Source: a virus. From it: DNA of 64,000 nucleotides. The position numbers and the translations under genes are program-made. The notes under the pieces are model-generated. The model was given only the letters and a program-made list of their open reading frames with translations, did no database searches and was not told the DNA's origin. Shown in pieces: positions 8,050 to 14,609 of this stretch. Every line of letters starts with the position of its first letter. Position 1 is the stretch's first letter. The DNA lies in the IMG/VR virus record IMGVR_UViG_3300031566_000017, positions 1-64,000 of that record. One strand, 5' to 3'.

Positions 8050-8510
8050 CCTATCGCCTCCATAGCGGCGCGCACCCTCTTCCGCGCGCCTGAGATCGCC
8101 TGCGGACTAACCCCGGCCCTCCTGGCGACCTCGTTCTTCCGCTCTCCTCTGATCAGGCCGGCAACCAGCGCCTTCGCCACGCGATCCCCGGCCAATCCAC
8201 GCATCAACCGCAGGATGTAGGACTGAGACTGGAGGAGGTCCGTAAAGTCATCCGTGACGGCTGTCTCTACAACGACTTCCCTGTTCTCCCGAGACATCCG
8301 CTTGCGCCATTCGTTGCGCGTCCAGTACACGCCCGCCTGAACTACGTAGGCGTCAGTCTGGCTTAGCAATGAACGCTTCTTCGCCGTCTCGAGGATCCCC
8401 AGCCAGATCTCCTGTTCCGCTTCGTCGGAGTCGATTCCAGTAGAGCGGCTTAGATACTGCGCCGCCTTGCAAACGCGGGGCTCTAGTCGCTTCGCTCGCC
8501 TGCTATTCAT
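8046..8510 (-). CDS. sigma-70-like factor or sigma-like regulator
   Basis: 154 residues from ATG 8510 with RBS GGAGGGAG. The N-terminal half has a region-2-like helix set (AEQEIWLGILETAKK, then QAGVYWTRNEWRKRM). The C-terminus is a region-4-like helix-turn-helix (KNEVARRAGVSPQAISGARK). Length and domain order match small phage or ECF-type sigma proteins, though key region-2 aromatics are only partly present. It is a candidate to read the promoter motif found at 365, 17007, 27602 and 42909. Confidence 0.65.
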   Translation of the reverse strand: MNSRRAKRLEPRVCKAAQYLSRSTGIDSDEAEQEIWLGILETAKKRSLLSQTDAYVVQAGVYWTRNEWRKRMSRENREVVVETAVTDDFTDLLQSQSYILRLMRGLAGDRVAKALVAGLIRGERKNEVARRAGVSPQAISGARKRVRAAMEAIG

Positions 8511-8524
8511 GGCTCCCTCCCAGG

Positions 8525-8734
8525 CTATTGCCCAACCGGGATCCCTGGATATGGTTGCCAGGGATAGGATGCTGCCCATTGATCACCCCACCAATGCCGT
8601 GCCGTACAATCCTTGCCCTTGATGTGGACGCGTCCCCGTAGACCAAAAGGCGTACTCACGATGTCTGACACCGCTCTCAGATAGGTCCTAGATCCATAGA
8701 GGACTTTCTGCTTACTCCTACTTTTCTCGACCAT
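8525..8734 (-). CDS. unrecognised basic small protein
   Basis: 69 residues from ATG 8734 (RBS GGAGGG). It overlaps the peptidase gene by 17 bp. Lys/Arg-rich N-terminus, Trp-rich C-terminus (HWWGDQWAASYPW). Function unknown. Confidence 0.6.
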   Translation of the reverse strand: MVEKSRSKQKVLYGSRTYLRAVSDIVSTPFGLRGRVHIKGKDCTARHWWGDQWAASYPWQPYPGIPVGQ

Positions 8735-9179
8735 CACTCCCTCCGAACCATGGGTACCAAGGCGCCAAATCCTCAGGAATCTTCCCGCCGAGCAGAAGAG
8801 GCAAGTCCGCATGTAGCTCTGGCGGGTCGTAGCACATCGTCCGCATCGTCCCGCGCTGGTGCTCGTCGTAGTGGCCGTAGAGGATCATGTCTGCGATGAC
8901 GTCACAGAAGGCGTCCCAGTCCGCCCTTTCGTAGAGTCCTGATGTGAATCCGAGGCTATGCTGGAGTTCGTGATTCACGGTTCGTCTCAGTCCGCCGCAA
9001 ACGATCCAGTCGTCAGGATCCGGCGAGATGAAGACCAGACCGTCGCTTCTAGCGCACGCTAAGGGGCTCTCGCAGGTCGTGTAGACGGTTCGCGCGTCCA
9101 TGTTCACCGATGTCGCGAGAACAGTCGGCAACCAGAACGGATTCCACGGAAGCCATAGCGCAAACAGCAGTACCAACAT
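8718..9179 (-). CDS. secreted zinc metallopeptidase-like protein
   Basis: 153 residues. The first 24 form a hydrophobic signal or anchor sequence. Residues 70-74 are HELQH followed by SLGF, matching the HExxHxxGF zinc signature of metzincin-like peptidases, although the third ligand cannot be assigned with certainty. GGAGGAGAA precedes ATG 9179. A secreted protease in an early operon is unusual. It might act on the cell envelope or in lysogenic conversion. Confidence 0.65.
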   Translation of the reverse strand: MLVLLFALWLPWNPFWLPTVLATSVNMDARTVYTTCESPLACARSDGLVFISPDPDDWIVCGGLRRTVNHELQHSLGFTSGLYERADWDAFCDVIADMILYGHYDEHQRGTMRTMCYDPPELHADLPLLLGGKIPEDLAPWYPWFGGSDGREK

Positions 9180-9297
9180 TTCTCCTCCGTGCCAGGAAGG
9201 CTAATTTGGCTAATGCCTCATCGAATTTGGGTCCCAGGTCCACTGCGTTGCTGGGACCGGTCAAGGTCACTCCGTTTCCCGTGATTCTCACTACCAT
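9049..9297 (-). CDS. small protein overlapping the peptidase start
   Basis: 82 residues. ATG 9297 overlaps the upstream stop. The first 40 residues (VVRITGNGVTLTGPSNAVDL) lie in a gap and look natural, but the last 43 overlap the peptidase in another frame. Either a long overlap is real or the gene has lost its original stop. Confidence 0.4.
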   Translation of the reverse strand: MVVRITGNGVTLTGPSNAVDLGPKFDEALAKLAFLARRRNVGTAVCAMASVESVLVADCSRDIGEHGRANRLHDLREPLSVR

Positions 9298-9497
9298 GCC
9301 CAGTGCCCCAGGCGGACTACGCCATGCCTTATCAGTGACAGATCGGTAGCTATGCCCAGGTATTCAGCGTTCCACTTGACGCATTGGCCGAAGTTCAGCA
9401 TGCGAGTAGCCATACGCGTTATCTGATGCCCTGCGTACCAAGAGGCCCGCACATACTCCCGACGATTCTTTGCCCTGCGTTCTCTTGATCCGATCAC
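9291..9497 (-). CDS. unrecognised small basic protein
   Basis: 68 residues from GTG 9497, preceded by AAGGAGGGAGCG; the open frame extends upstream only as a shadow of the HTH gene. Basic N-terminus, Trp-rich C-terminus. Function unknown. Confidence 0.55.
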   Translation of the reverse strand: MIGSRERRAKNRREYVRASWYAGHQITRMATRMLNFGQCVKWNAEYLGIATDLSLIRHGVVRLGHWAW

Positions 9498-9517
9498 CGC
9501 TCCCTCCTTGAACCATT

Positions 9518-9748
9518 TCAAACCAGCGCGGAAACTTTCAAGTCCGCCAGCAAAAAAAGGGCCAGGTCCTGCCGCCTTTCCGGCCGCAGCCGAGCCAAGC
9601 CCTCTATGAGCTTTCGCCCGATCGGAATCTTGCCGTGATACACTTTGCTGAGGTAGGAGTTGTCCACCCCCAACCGTTGGGCGAATTGGCAATCCGTCTG
9701 CGTGCCCTGGCTCTCTTTCAATAGCTCAACTACTTGATCTTCTGTCAT
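9518..9748 (-). CDS. Cro/XRE-like helix-turn-helix regulator
   Basis: 76 residues with a clear helix-turn-helix (CQFAQRLGVDNSYLSKVYHG) followed by a short helical tail. It is the second gene after the repressor-controlled promoter at 10114..10142, so a Cro-like early regulator is the simplest reading. Overlaps the upstream gene by 4 bp. Confidence 0.75.
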   Translation of the reverse strand: MTEDQVVELLKESQGTQTDCQFAQRLGVDNSYLSKVYHGKIPIGRKLIEGLARLRPERRQDLALFLLADLKVSALV

Positions 9749-10083
9749 CTCTCCGCCTTTGCCTGGGTTGGTCGGGTTATCATATCCTCTTCAGCACGCT
9801 CTAGTTCGTCAGCTTCTTGCTCTAACCTGACGGCTTCCCTGCGGTGAACCCTGGGCCTCATTCCCCCGTCTGCCAGACGTCGCAGGTCAGCGGCTCGCTG
9901 GCGTAGGATGGCGGCCTGTTCCTGCGGCGTAGACTCTCTGGCCTTTGGTCTGGGCATTCCGTTTGGTCCAAACAGCTTTACCCGTAACCGTTCCTCTGCC
10001 GCCTTGCGTGCTCGTTTAGACATGTGCCCACTAGGTGAAGATAGGGCTATGGCCTCGACCATTGTATCATTGTGTTCGCCCAT
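9745..10083 (-). CDS. helical basic protein, first gene of the 10.1-kb early unit
   Basis: 112 residues, highly charged coiled-coil-like C-terminus (REAVRLEQEADELERAEED). ATG 10083 is chosen because a consensus promoter lies at 10114..10142. The frame continues to 10251 and encodes GGPRKGAG, a common phage N-terminal motif, so a longer product or a relic of an older start cannot be excluded. Function unknown. Confidence 0.55.
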   Translation of the reverse strand: MGEHNDTMVEAIALSSPSGHMSKRARKAAEERLRVKLFGPNGMPRPKARESTPQEQAAILRQRAADLRRLADGGMRPRVHRREAVRLEQEADELERAEEDMITRPTQAKAER

Positions 10084-10087
10084 CTTC

Positions 10088-10101
10088 TTGCAACCTCTCA
10101 A
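10088..10101. promoter_or_regulatory. repressor operator, distal (second promoter)
   Basis: TTGAGAGGTTGCAA on the minus strand, two mismatches from the palindrome TTGAAAGGTTTCAA at 14446. It lies 41 bp from the operator at 10129, the same spacing as at 14.4 kb. Confidence 0.6.
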
Positions 10102-10113
10102 GATTCTGCCCCT

Positions 10114-10142
10114 ATTATAACCGATTACTTGAAAGTTGTCAA
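10114..10142 (-). promoter_or_regulatory. consensus sigma70 early promoter
   Basis: -35 TTGACA (10137..10142), 17-bp spacer, -10 TATAAT (10114..10119). It drives the minus-strand early genes from 10083 onward. The operator at 10129..10142 covers the -35 box. Confidence 0.85.
10129..10142. promoter_or_regulatory. repressor operator over the -35 box
   Basis: The 14-mer TTGAAAGTTGTCAA is identical to that at 14487..14500, where it also overlaps the -35 box. Binding would block RNA polymerase. Confidence 0.75.
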
Positions 10143-10229
10143 TAGCCAATTCATCGGGGCGCAGCGATTCTCGTTCCTTCCCAACGGATAGGCCCGCGCC
10201 TTTGCGGGGTCCGCCGTGGCTATGCTTGG

Positions 10230-10550
10230 TCATGTGGCAGGGTGCCCCCATTTGCTTGGTGGCAACCTGTGCACCCCTGTGCGCAGAGGTCTTAGTTCGA
10301 CTGATTTCATAATCCGACCATCGACCTCTTCAGAATTGTAGTGGCAAACAAAGCAGTGTTCGCCCAGGCAAGAATCTTCTCTATGACTCTTGTTGCCCAT
10401 CCTACCATGCGGCTCTACGTTGTACTGAACGTACTCCGTTTTGATGGGGCCGCGCGAAGACACTTCTCTAGCGCCCACCCAGATCGTGCCCATCGGCTCT
10501 CCACACTCAGGGCAGGGCGTTCCTCCTACATCTTCCCAGGGGTGTGTCAT
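10230..10550 (-). CDS. small zinc-ribbon protein, paralogue of 10..306
   Basis: 106 residues. CPEC near residue 13 and CFVC near residue 68 form a likely zinc ribbon. Strong N-terminal match to the gene at 10..306; the C-terminus is unrelated. RBS GAGG is 5 bp before ATG 10550. Function unknown. Confidence 0.75.
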   Translation of the reverse strand: MTHPWEDVGGTPCPECGEPMGTIWVGAREVSSRGPIKTEYVQYNVEPHGRMGNKSHREDSCLGEHCFVCHYNSEEVDGRIMKSVELRPLRTGVHRLPPSKWGHPAT

Positions 10551-10636
10551 TGTATCCTCTCCTCTCTCTACTTGGCCTCTGCCTCATCGGCGCCGGGCGG
10601 CCAGTCCGGACGGACCGGGGTTGCCCCCGGTTTCGG
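10551..10636 (-). repeat. intergenic structured repeat, copy 1
   Basis: Shares order and sequence with 11262..11345 and 11862..11941: a conserved GCCGAAACCGG start, a CCGG-rich hairpin (ACCGGGG/CCCCGGT), then GTCCGGAC, and an AGAGAGGAG RBS. Each copy exactly fills the gap between two small genes. Confidence 0.65.
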
Positions 10637-10885
10637 CTATCTCTTCCAGATGGTCTCGCCGCATCGAGAGCAGTAGATGCTCTCAGTCTTGTGCTCCGCG
10701 TTTATGTCGCCCCAGACGATCTCGCCTGTGTCGGGGTTGATATACCCAGTTCTTTTGCCCACTAGCTGGCCCTCAACCGCTAGCTCTGACCCCGGTTCAC
10801 CACAGACCATACAGCCTAGACTTACCGCTTCTATCAGTTCATCGTTCGTCGGCCATTCACCCTGGTTTCCTTTGTCAGACATCAT
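10637..10885 (-). CDS. zinc-ribbon small protein
   Basis: 82 residues with CMVC near residue 25 and CSRC near residue 72, typical of a single zinc ribbon. ATG 10885 or 10882 after GGAGAG. Function unknown. Confidence 0.65.
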   Translation of the reverse strand: MMSDKGNQGEWPTNDELIEAVSLGCMVCGEPGSELAVEGQLVGKRTGYINPDTGEIVWGDINAEHKTESIYCSRCGETIWKR

Positions 10886-11261
10886 CCTCTCCTTCCTCTA
10901 TGTGAGGGCGATTCTCCTGTGGGTAGTTGTGGTCATAGTAGCCGCAGCTCGGGCACTTCAGATCTGTGGAGTTGCCGACTGGCAGAAGGATCGCGGCCTG
11001 ACACTGCGGGCACGTATCAGGCGGCCAGTCCGAGTCGGAGAAATGCGTCCTGATTTGATCGGCGAGGTACTTTAGATCGTGATCGTCAAACCAGTCCGGC
11101 ATCTCGTGATCGCGGGGGTCACTGGAGAGGTTGAGCAGAGTCCGAACCTCCTCGGGCGTGACATCGAGTGGCCCGACCTCGGTGGGGAGGCCCTCAAACA
11201 TCTCCTCCGCGAGCTGATTCAACGCATTGACCTGTTGGGTTCTATCGGTTCCGTCGTACAT
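10875..11261 (-). CDS. acidic zinc-ribbon protein
   Basis: 128 residues, acidic helical N-terminus and a C-terminal zinc ribbon (CPQC and CPSCGYY). Preceded by repeat copy 2 and a GGAGAG RBS. Function unknown. Confidence 0.65.
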   Translation of the reverse strand: MYDGTDRTQQVNALNQLAEEMFEGLPTEVGPLDVTPEEVRTLLNLSSDPRDHEMPDWFDDHDLKYLADQIRTHFSDSDWPPDTCPQCQAAILLPVGNSTDLKCPSCGYYDHNYPQENRPHIEEGEDDV

Positions 11262-11345
11262 CGTTCTCTCCTCTCTTTGTGGCCTGCCATCTTCACAGCC
11301 CCGGTCAGCCAGTCCGGGACGACCGGCCCGAAGGCCGGTTTCGGC
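11262..11345 (-). repeat. intergenic structured repeat, copy 2
   Basis: Same architecture as copy 1 with a different hairpin loop (ACCGGCC/GGCCGGT). Hairpin arms differ between copies yet pair in each, the pattern expected of a conserved RNA structure. Confidence 0.6.
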
Positions 11346-11666
11346 TCAGTATTCGCTCGGGAAGAGCATAGTCGTCACCGATCTATCGGCCTCTGTGATT
11401 ATCCACAAACTCCCACCGTCAGCAAGTACATAGGAGGAGAACAGGCGGAGGTACTTGTCCAGGGAGAACTCGTTCTCCTGGGTATCCTCTTCCTCAAGGT
11501 CACCCCAGTCGCCACTCAGGTGCCGCGCTAGTGATGCTTGAACCTGCGCCGCGAACTGGTCATCCTCTGCCGCCCTCTCACATACGCCCGCCGTCATGAC
11601 TATCTGACCGGCCTCGAACTTCTGATCTTTTGCCCTTACCAGTTCCGCTACTATTCCTGTTGTCAT
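11346..11666 (-). CDS. conserved plasmid/phage protein of unknown function
   Basis: 106 residues. The C-terminal block (DWGDL, ENEFSLDKYLRLFSSY, WIITEADRS and TMLFPSEY) matches a family I recall as widespread on plasmids and phages without a known role. Full length. RBS GAGGGAG before ATG 11666. Confidence 0.8.
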   Translation of the reverse strand: MTTGIVAELVRAKDQKFEAGQIVMTAGVCERAAEDDQFAAQVQASLARHLSGDWGDLEEEDTQENEFSLDKYLRLFSSYVLADGGSLWIITEADRSVTTMLFPSEY

Positions 11667-11675
11667 TTCGCTCCC

Positions 11676-11861
11676 TCACCACTTTCGCCAGACCTTGCGC
11701 TTGACATCTTCTGCAAGCTCACGGTCCCTATCGGTAGCAGATGCCCGGCTCTCAATAGTCCGAACCGCCGCCTTGATAGTCCCCAGGCCCCACGCTTGGA
11801 GCCAGGAGTAGGATTTGCCGCTCACTTCATGAATGATGCGCTGCGCATTATCTAGTCTCAT
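11676..11861 (-). CDS. unrecognised small basic helical protein
   Basis: 61 residues, Arg/Lys-rich helices. RBS GAGGGAGAG immediately before ATG 11861, which follows repeat copy 3. Function unknown. Confidence 0.55.
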   Translation of the reverse strand: MRLDNAQRIIHEVSGKSYSWLQAWGLGTIKAAVRTIESRASATDRDRELAEDVKRKVWRKW

Positions 11862-11941
11862 CTCTCCCTCTCTACTTGGCCTGCCTCATCAGCGCCCGGC
11901 GGCCATTCCGGACGAACCGGGGAGTAACCCCGGTTATCGGC
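11862..11941 (-). repeat. intergenic structured repeat, copy 3
   Basis: Closest to copy 1 (shared CCGATAACCGGGG, GGCCGCCGGGC and AGAGAGGGAG). The stem-loop is ACCGGGG/CCCCGGT. Lies between the genes at 11676..11861 and 11942..12340. Confidence 0.65.
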
Positions 11942-12340
11942 TTAGAATTGAGGCTCTTCCATCTGGTCAAGCTGGCATTCCTTGCAGATGGTCGCTCCGC
12001 CCTCAAGCACATCCACCTGCTCAACAGGCTTAGCCTGACCGCACTCATCACAGCCCCACATCTTGGTAGCCTCGGCCTTTCGGAGCATCAGCTCAGTCTC
12101 GGCCTCAAAGGTCTCTACCGCCCTGCGCTCTTCCCTCTCTTGTGCCGCTATTGATGCCATCGTTCCCTTCCTCTTATCCCTAGCCACAAACCTGATCGCT
12201 TTGTCTATCGGTCGTTCGGTTGTCATTCTAGGATCTACTTGCCCAGTCATTTCGCCCCCCTTGAATCCCTGATGATCGACTACTCTAGGTTGCCTTGCAG
12301 CGACTCTTGCCTTTCTTAGCTGAGCCTTTGTCATCGTCAT
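11942..12340 (-). CDS. charged protein with C-terminal zinc pair motif
   Basis: 132 residues. CDEC and CKEC near the C-terminus suggest a zinc ribbon. Two starts each have a good RBS: ATG 12340 (GAGGGGGCGAA, overlapping the upstream stop) and ATG 12250 (GGGGGGCGAA, start MTGQ), so two forms may be made. Function unknown. Confidence 0.6.
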   Translation of the reverse strand: MTMTKAQLRKARVAARQPRVVDHQGFKGGEMTGQVDPRMTTERPIDKAIRFVARDKRKGTMASIAAQEREERRAVETFEAETELMLRKAEATKMWGCDECGQAKPVEQVDVLEGGATICKECQLDQMEEPQF

Positions 12341-13155
12341 TTCGCCCCCTCTTTGATTCTGCTCTCTACGTTCTCGATCACCGAACTCGCGACCCGCTGC
12401 GCCTTTTCGAGTGCTGGCAGTAGGTCCTTCGGATTCTCATTCCAGCTGGCGATGTAGTTGGCTGAACTCACCCTCACGTCTACCCCGAAGTGGAGGCAGA
12501 TGATCGCCGCCGCCGCATCGGTCAAACCCTCGCGGACCGCTGTAACCTTTTCCTTCCACTCGGGAGTCAGTTCGTGAACCAACTCATGGGCGATCGTCCT
12601 CGGTACATTTCCGTTGTCGGTGTAGCCGATCTTGCCTCCCGCCGACCAACCCAGGGCACCTCCCCTGTAGTCGTACTCCTGGACGTCGATCTGAAGCTCC
12701 GCAGCGTATTGGAGCAAAGCCTCCTCGACCTTGCTGGCGCGCCCGTCGCCCTGCCAATCGAGCTCGGGGATTTCGTCGCCCTCCGTCTGCGAGATGTCGA
12801 ACACGTGAACGCCCTTGAACCAGATGCCCGTTTGCGCCTTCTTAGTTTCGCCGTCTTCCGTCTCGATCTCCGCGTACCGGGGAACCGGCGCCAGGATCGC
12901 GATGCCCTTTTCGCCCTTGAGGACTTGCCTTCCTAGTTCCTGCCACTTGCGGTATCCAGCGACTTTCGTGGCGTCAGGCCTTTGGACCGCGATCAGCATG
13001 ATGTTTCCGAAGCTGTACTTGTGGAACTTGGCCGAGACCTTGAGGTACTCCTGAAAGGCCTCGGACGCCCGCGCGGATTCGGCGCTCTGGATTAGGTCCT
13101 CCAGCTGCCGATCAATCCTCTCCTTCAGTTCCTTGCCGTTGTTTTGCCCAGTCAT
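12337..13155 (-). CDS. ArdC-like antirestriction protein
   Basis: 272 residues from ATG 13155 (start MTGQ, RBS GAGGG). The N-terminal part (FHKYSFGNIMLI, WQELGRQVLKGEKGIAIL) matches the ssDNA-binding domain of ArdC. The C-terminal part is a zincin with HELVH at residues 190-194 and a downstream EGLTDAAA segment that may carry the third ligand. ArdC proteins counter type I/II restriction during DNA entry. Its early position and the orphan methyltransferases fit that role. Confidence 0.85.
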   Translation of the reverse strand: MTGQNNGKELKERIDRQLEDLIQSAESARASEAFQEYLKVSAKFHKYSFGNIMLIAVQRPDATKVAGYRKWQELGRQVLKGEKGIAILAPVPRYAEIETEDGETKKAQTGIWFKGVHVFDISQTEGDEIPELDWQGDGRASKVEEALLQYAAELQIDVQEYDYRGGALGWSAGGKIGYTDNGNVPRTIAHELVHELTPEWKEKVTAVREGLTDAAAAIICLHFGVDVRVSSANYIASWNENPKDLLPALEKAQRVASSVIENVESRIKEGAK

Positions 13156-13307
13156 TTCAGCCCTCCTCCCCTTTACCTCTTTGCCACTACTGACCACACC
13201 AGCCCAGGAATCGAGCCTGTATCCCCGGCTTCCACCGGTTGAGCACCATGCCGCTTTTGTATCCCTGGTGCAGTCAGCAGGGGCAAAGCCCCTGCCTATT
13301 CATATCC
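13156..13307 (-). other. structured intergenic region
   Basis: About 150 bp with serial stem-loops on the minus strand: AGCAGGGGC/GCCCCTGCT-type, GCACCA/TGGTGC and CCGG/CCGG, with GGGATACA present twice. No frame supported. One arm resembles a tRNA T-arm, but no cloverleaf forms. Confidence 0.4.
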
Positions 13308-13625
13308 CTAGCCATTGAGTAGGCACTCCGGCCAGCGCCGGGCCTCACAGAATACGTTACAGGCAAGCATACCGTGTTTGGCTTGGCACCCGTGGAATCG
13401 GGCGTCCTTGGCGGCCTGCTCGGGTGTGCGGGTAGGCATGACTTCCTTTTGCAGGCAACCGTCGCCATACCAGTGAGAGCACAGGCGGCTGCAGTGCGGC
13501 AAGCTGTGGAGCTTGGCACAGTCACGGATCACTTCTAGGCGGACCCGGCGCTCAAAGTCTGGCCCGTTGGGATCGTTTCCTTGCTCAATGACGCGGACAG
13601 ATAACTGGTTGTAGTAACCCATCAT
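13308..13625 (-). CDS. cysteine-rich small protein
   Basis: 105 residues with eight Cys (CSRLCSHW, GDGCLQK, CQAKHGMLACNVFC) suggesting metal binding. ATG 13625 or 13622, both after GGGAGAGA. Function unknown. Confidence 0.6.
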   Translation of the reverse strand: MMGYYNQLSVRVIEQGNDPNGPDFERRVRLEVIRDCAKLHSLPHCSRLCSHWYGDGCLQKEVMPTRTPEQAAKDARFHGCQAKHGMLACNVFCEARRWPECLLNG

Positions 13626-13813
13626 TCTCTCCCTTCGCGTATCGGGTCCTTCAGTATCTTGATGATTGCCAGTGTCACGTCGTCTACGGTGGCCTGGCCG
13701 GTCGCAGCAAGTTCTTCCAGTTCTGCTTCAGTTCTTGCGATGCCGTCTGCGTTCTGGCTGGCTTAGAATCCGAGCAACTTGATTTCGAGTGCTGCTAGTA
13801 GTGCTGACTTCAT
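13622..13813 (-). pseudogene. small gene interrupted by an in-frame TAA
   Basis: ATG 13813 with GGAGGAG reads MKSALLAALEIKLLGF, then TAA (13763..13765), then 46 in-frame codons (ASQNADGIARTEAELEEL and so on) to a TGA coupled to the next gene. The part after TAA has no own start codon yet looks fully coding. Nonsense mutation, read-through or sequencing error are all possible. Confidence 0.5.
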
Positions 13814-13848
13814 CTTCATCTCCTCCTCGGTTGGGGTAGTGATTAGGT

Positions 13849-14100
13849 TCATCGTAGCGGTGACAACTCTCTCTTCAGAGCCACTGCGTCCTCTTCCCAC
13901 TGAGGAAGGTAAACCCCGCTCTCGATTGGCGTTCCAAGTTCTGCAAAGCGAGTCCAGTAGACTGACTCATCCGTGGCAATCAGTTGGGCAGCGGCACTGG
14001 CCGCATCGTCAAACGTGCCTGGCATCGTGGCGGCCCATTCCCACTTGCCCATCGGTGCTCTCTTCTCGATTCTCCAGATTCTCTCGTTCTGCCCAGTCAT
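13849..14100 (-). CDS. first early gene, unrecognised
   Basis: 83 residues starting MTGQNERIW, with RBS GGGGGG. First gene behind the leftward promoter at 14472..14500, about 365 bp downstream of the expected transcription start. Compact Trp-rich protein (GKWEWAATMPGTF). By position it could be an anti-repressor, antiterminator or anti-host protein, but nothing in the sequence proves this. Confidence 0.65.
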   Translation of the reverse strand: MTGQNERIWRIEKRAPMGKWEWAATMPGTFDDAASAAAQLIATDESVYWTRFAELGTPIESGVYLPQWEEDAVALKRELSPLR

Positions 14101-14471
14101 TGCGCCCCCCTTTCATTATCGGTTGGCTGCTGTTAGGTGGCCCGAATGCTTCCGGCCACCACAGCAGGAGCCAACCAGCTCCTGCGCCCCGTTCTTGCCT
14201 CTGGCTGCGTGCCATTCGCTCTCGCTTCGGTAGGCCGCCTTCCGCCGCCCCTCCCTGGGCCTTACCCCGGTCCGGTTCTGTACTCTCTCCGGTCGCTCCG
14301 GGTTATCTCCCAGTTAAACCTCTAGCCCTGGCTCCTGGCTTGCTTGCCCGCCCCCTCGGCCCTCTGGCCTTCCCGCGTCTCGTCCGGTTCTTCGTCCGGC
14401 TCGGCCCGGTCTCGGGATCTATCTCTCCCTCTGGGGCTTTGGCTATTGAAACCTTTCAAGTTTCTACCTAC
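14101..14471 (-). other. long untranslated leader of the early operon
   Basis: About 365 nt between the leftward promoter and the first start codon, with no supported frame. Purine- and CCGG-rich on the minus strand. Near its end is a long stem-loop (GGTTGGCT/AGCCAACC enclosing GTGGCC/GGCCAC). The size and structure suggest a regulatory RNA leader, for example for antitermination. Confidence 0.5.
14446..14459. promoter_or_regulatory. repressor operator, distal
   Basis: TTGAAACCTTTCAA, a perfect 6+6 palindrome, at about +6 to +19 of the leftward transcript and 41 bp from the operator at 14487. Confidence 0.75.
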
Positions 14472-14500
14472 ATTATACCTCTGTTTTTGAAAGTTGTCAA
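14472..14500 (-). promoter_or_regulatory. leftward early promoter, consensus sigma70
   Basis: -35 TTGACA (14495..14500), 17-bp spacer, -10 TATAAT (14472..14477) on the minus strand. The -35 box is inside the operator 14487..14500. Confidence 0.88.
14487..14500. promoter_or_regulatory. repressor operator over the -35 box
   Basis: TTGAAAGTTGTCAA, identical to 10129..10142, in the same position relative to a consensus promoter. Confidence 0.78.
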
Positions 14501-14540
14501 GGGGGTTTATGTTAAAGTTTTGGTATCCAATCTTAAAGAT

Positions 14541-14554
14541 TTGAGGGGATTCAA
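14541..14554. promoter_or_regulatory. third operator-like site near the repressor promoter
   Basis: TTGAGGGGATTCAA keeps the TTGA-N6-TCAA outer bases. It lies 20 bp upstream of the repressor -35 box, so it could mediate autoregulation. Weaker match than the others. Confidence 0.4.
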
Positions 14555-14573
14555 GGCCCTTCCCGCCTGCTCA

Positions 14574-14603
14574 TTGACAGTCTAGGGGCGTTTGTGGTAT
14601 GAT
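14574..14603 (+). promoter_or_regulatory. repressor promoter with extended -10
   Basis: -35 TTGACA (14574..14579), 18-bp spacer, -10 TATGAT (14598..14603) preceded by TGG (extended -10). Transcription should start about 14610, at or next to the repressor ATG. Confidence 0.75.
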
Positions 14604-14609
14604 AGAAGC

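Noticed and set aside
13198-13307. tRNA-like T-arm and possible acceptor pairing
   Set aside because: The anticodon and D arms cannot be formed together; the region is better described as serial hairpins.
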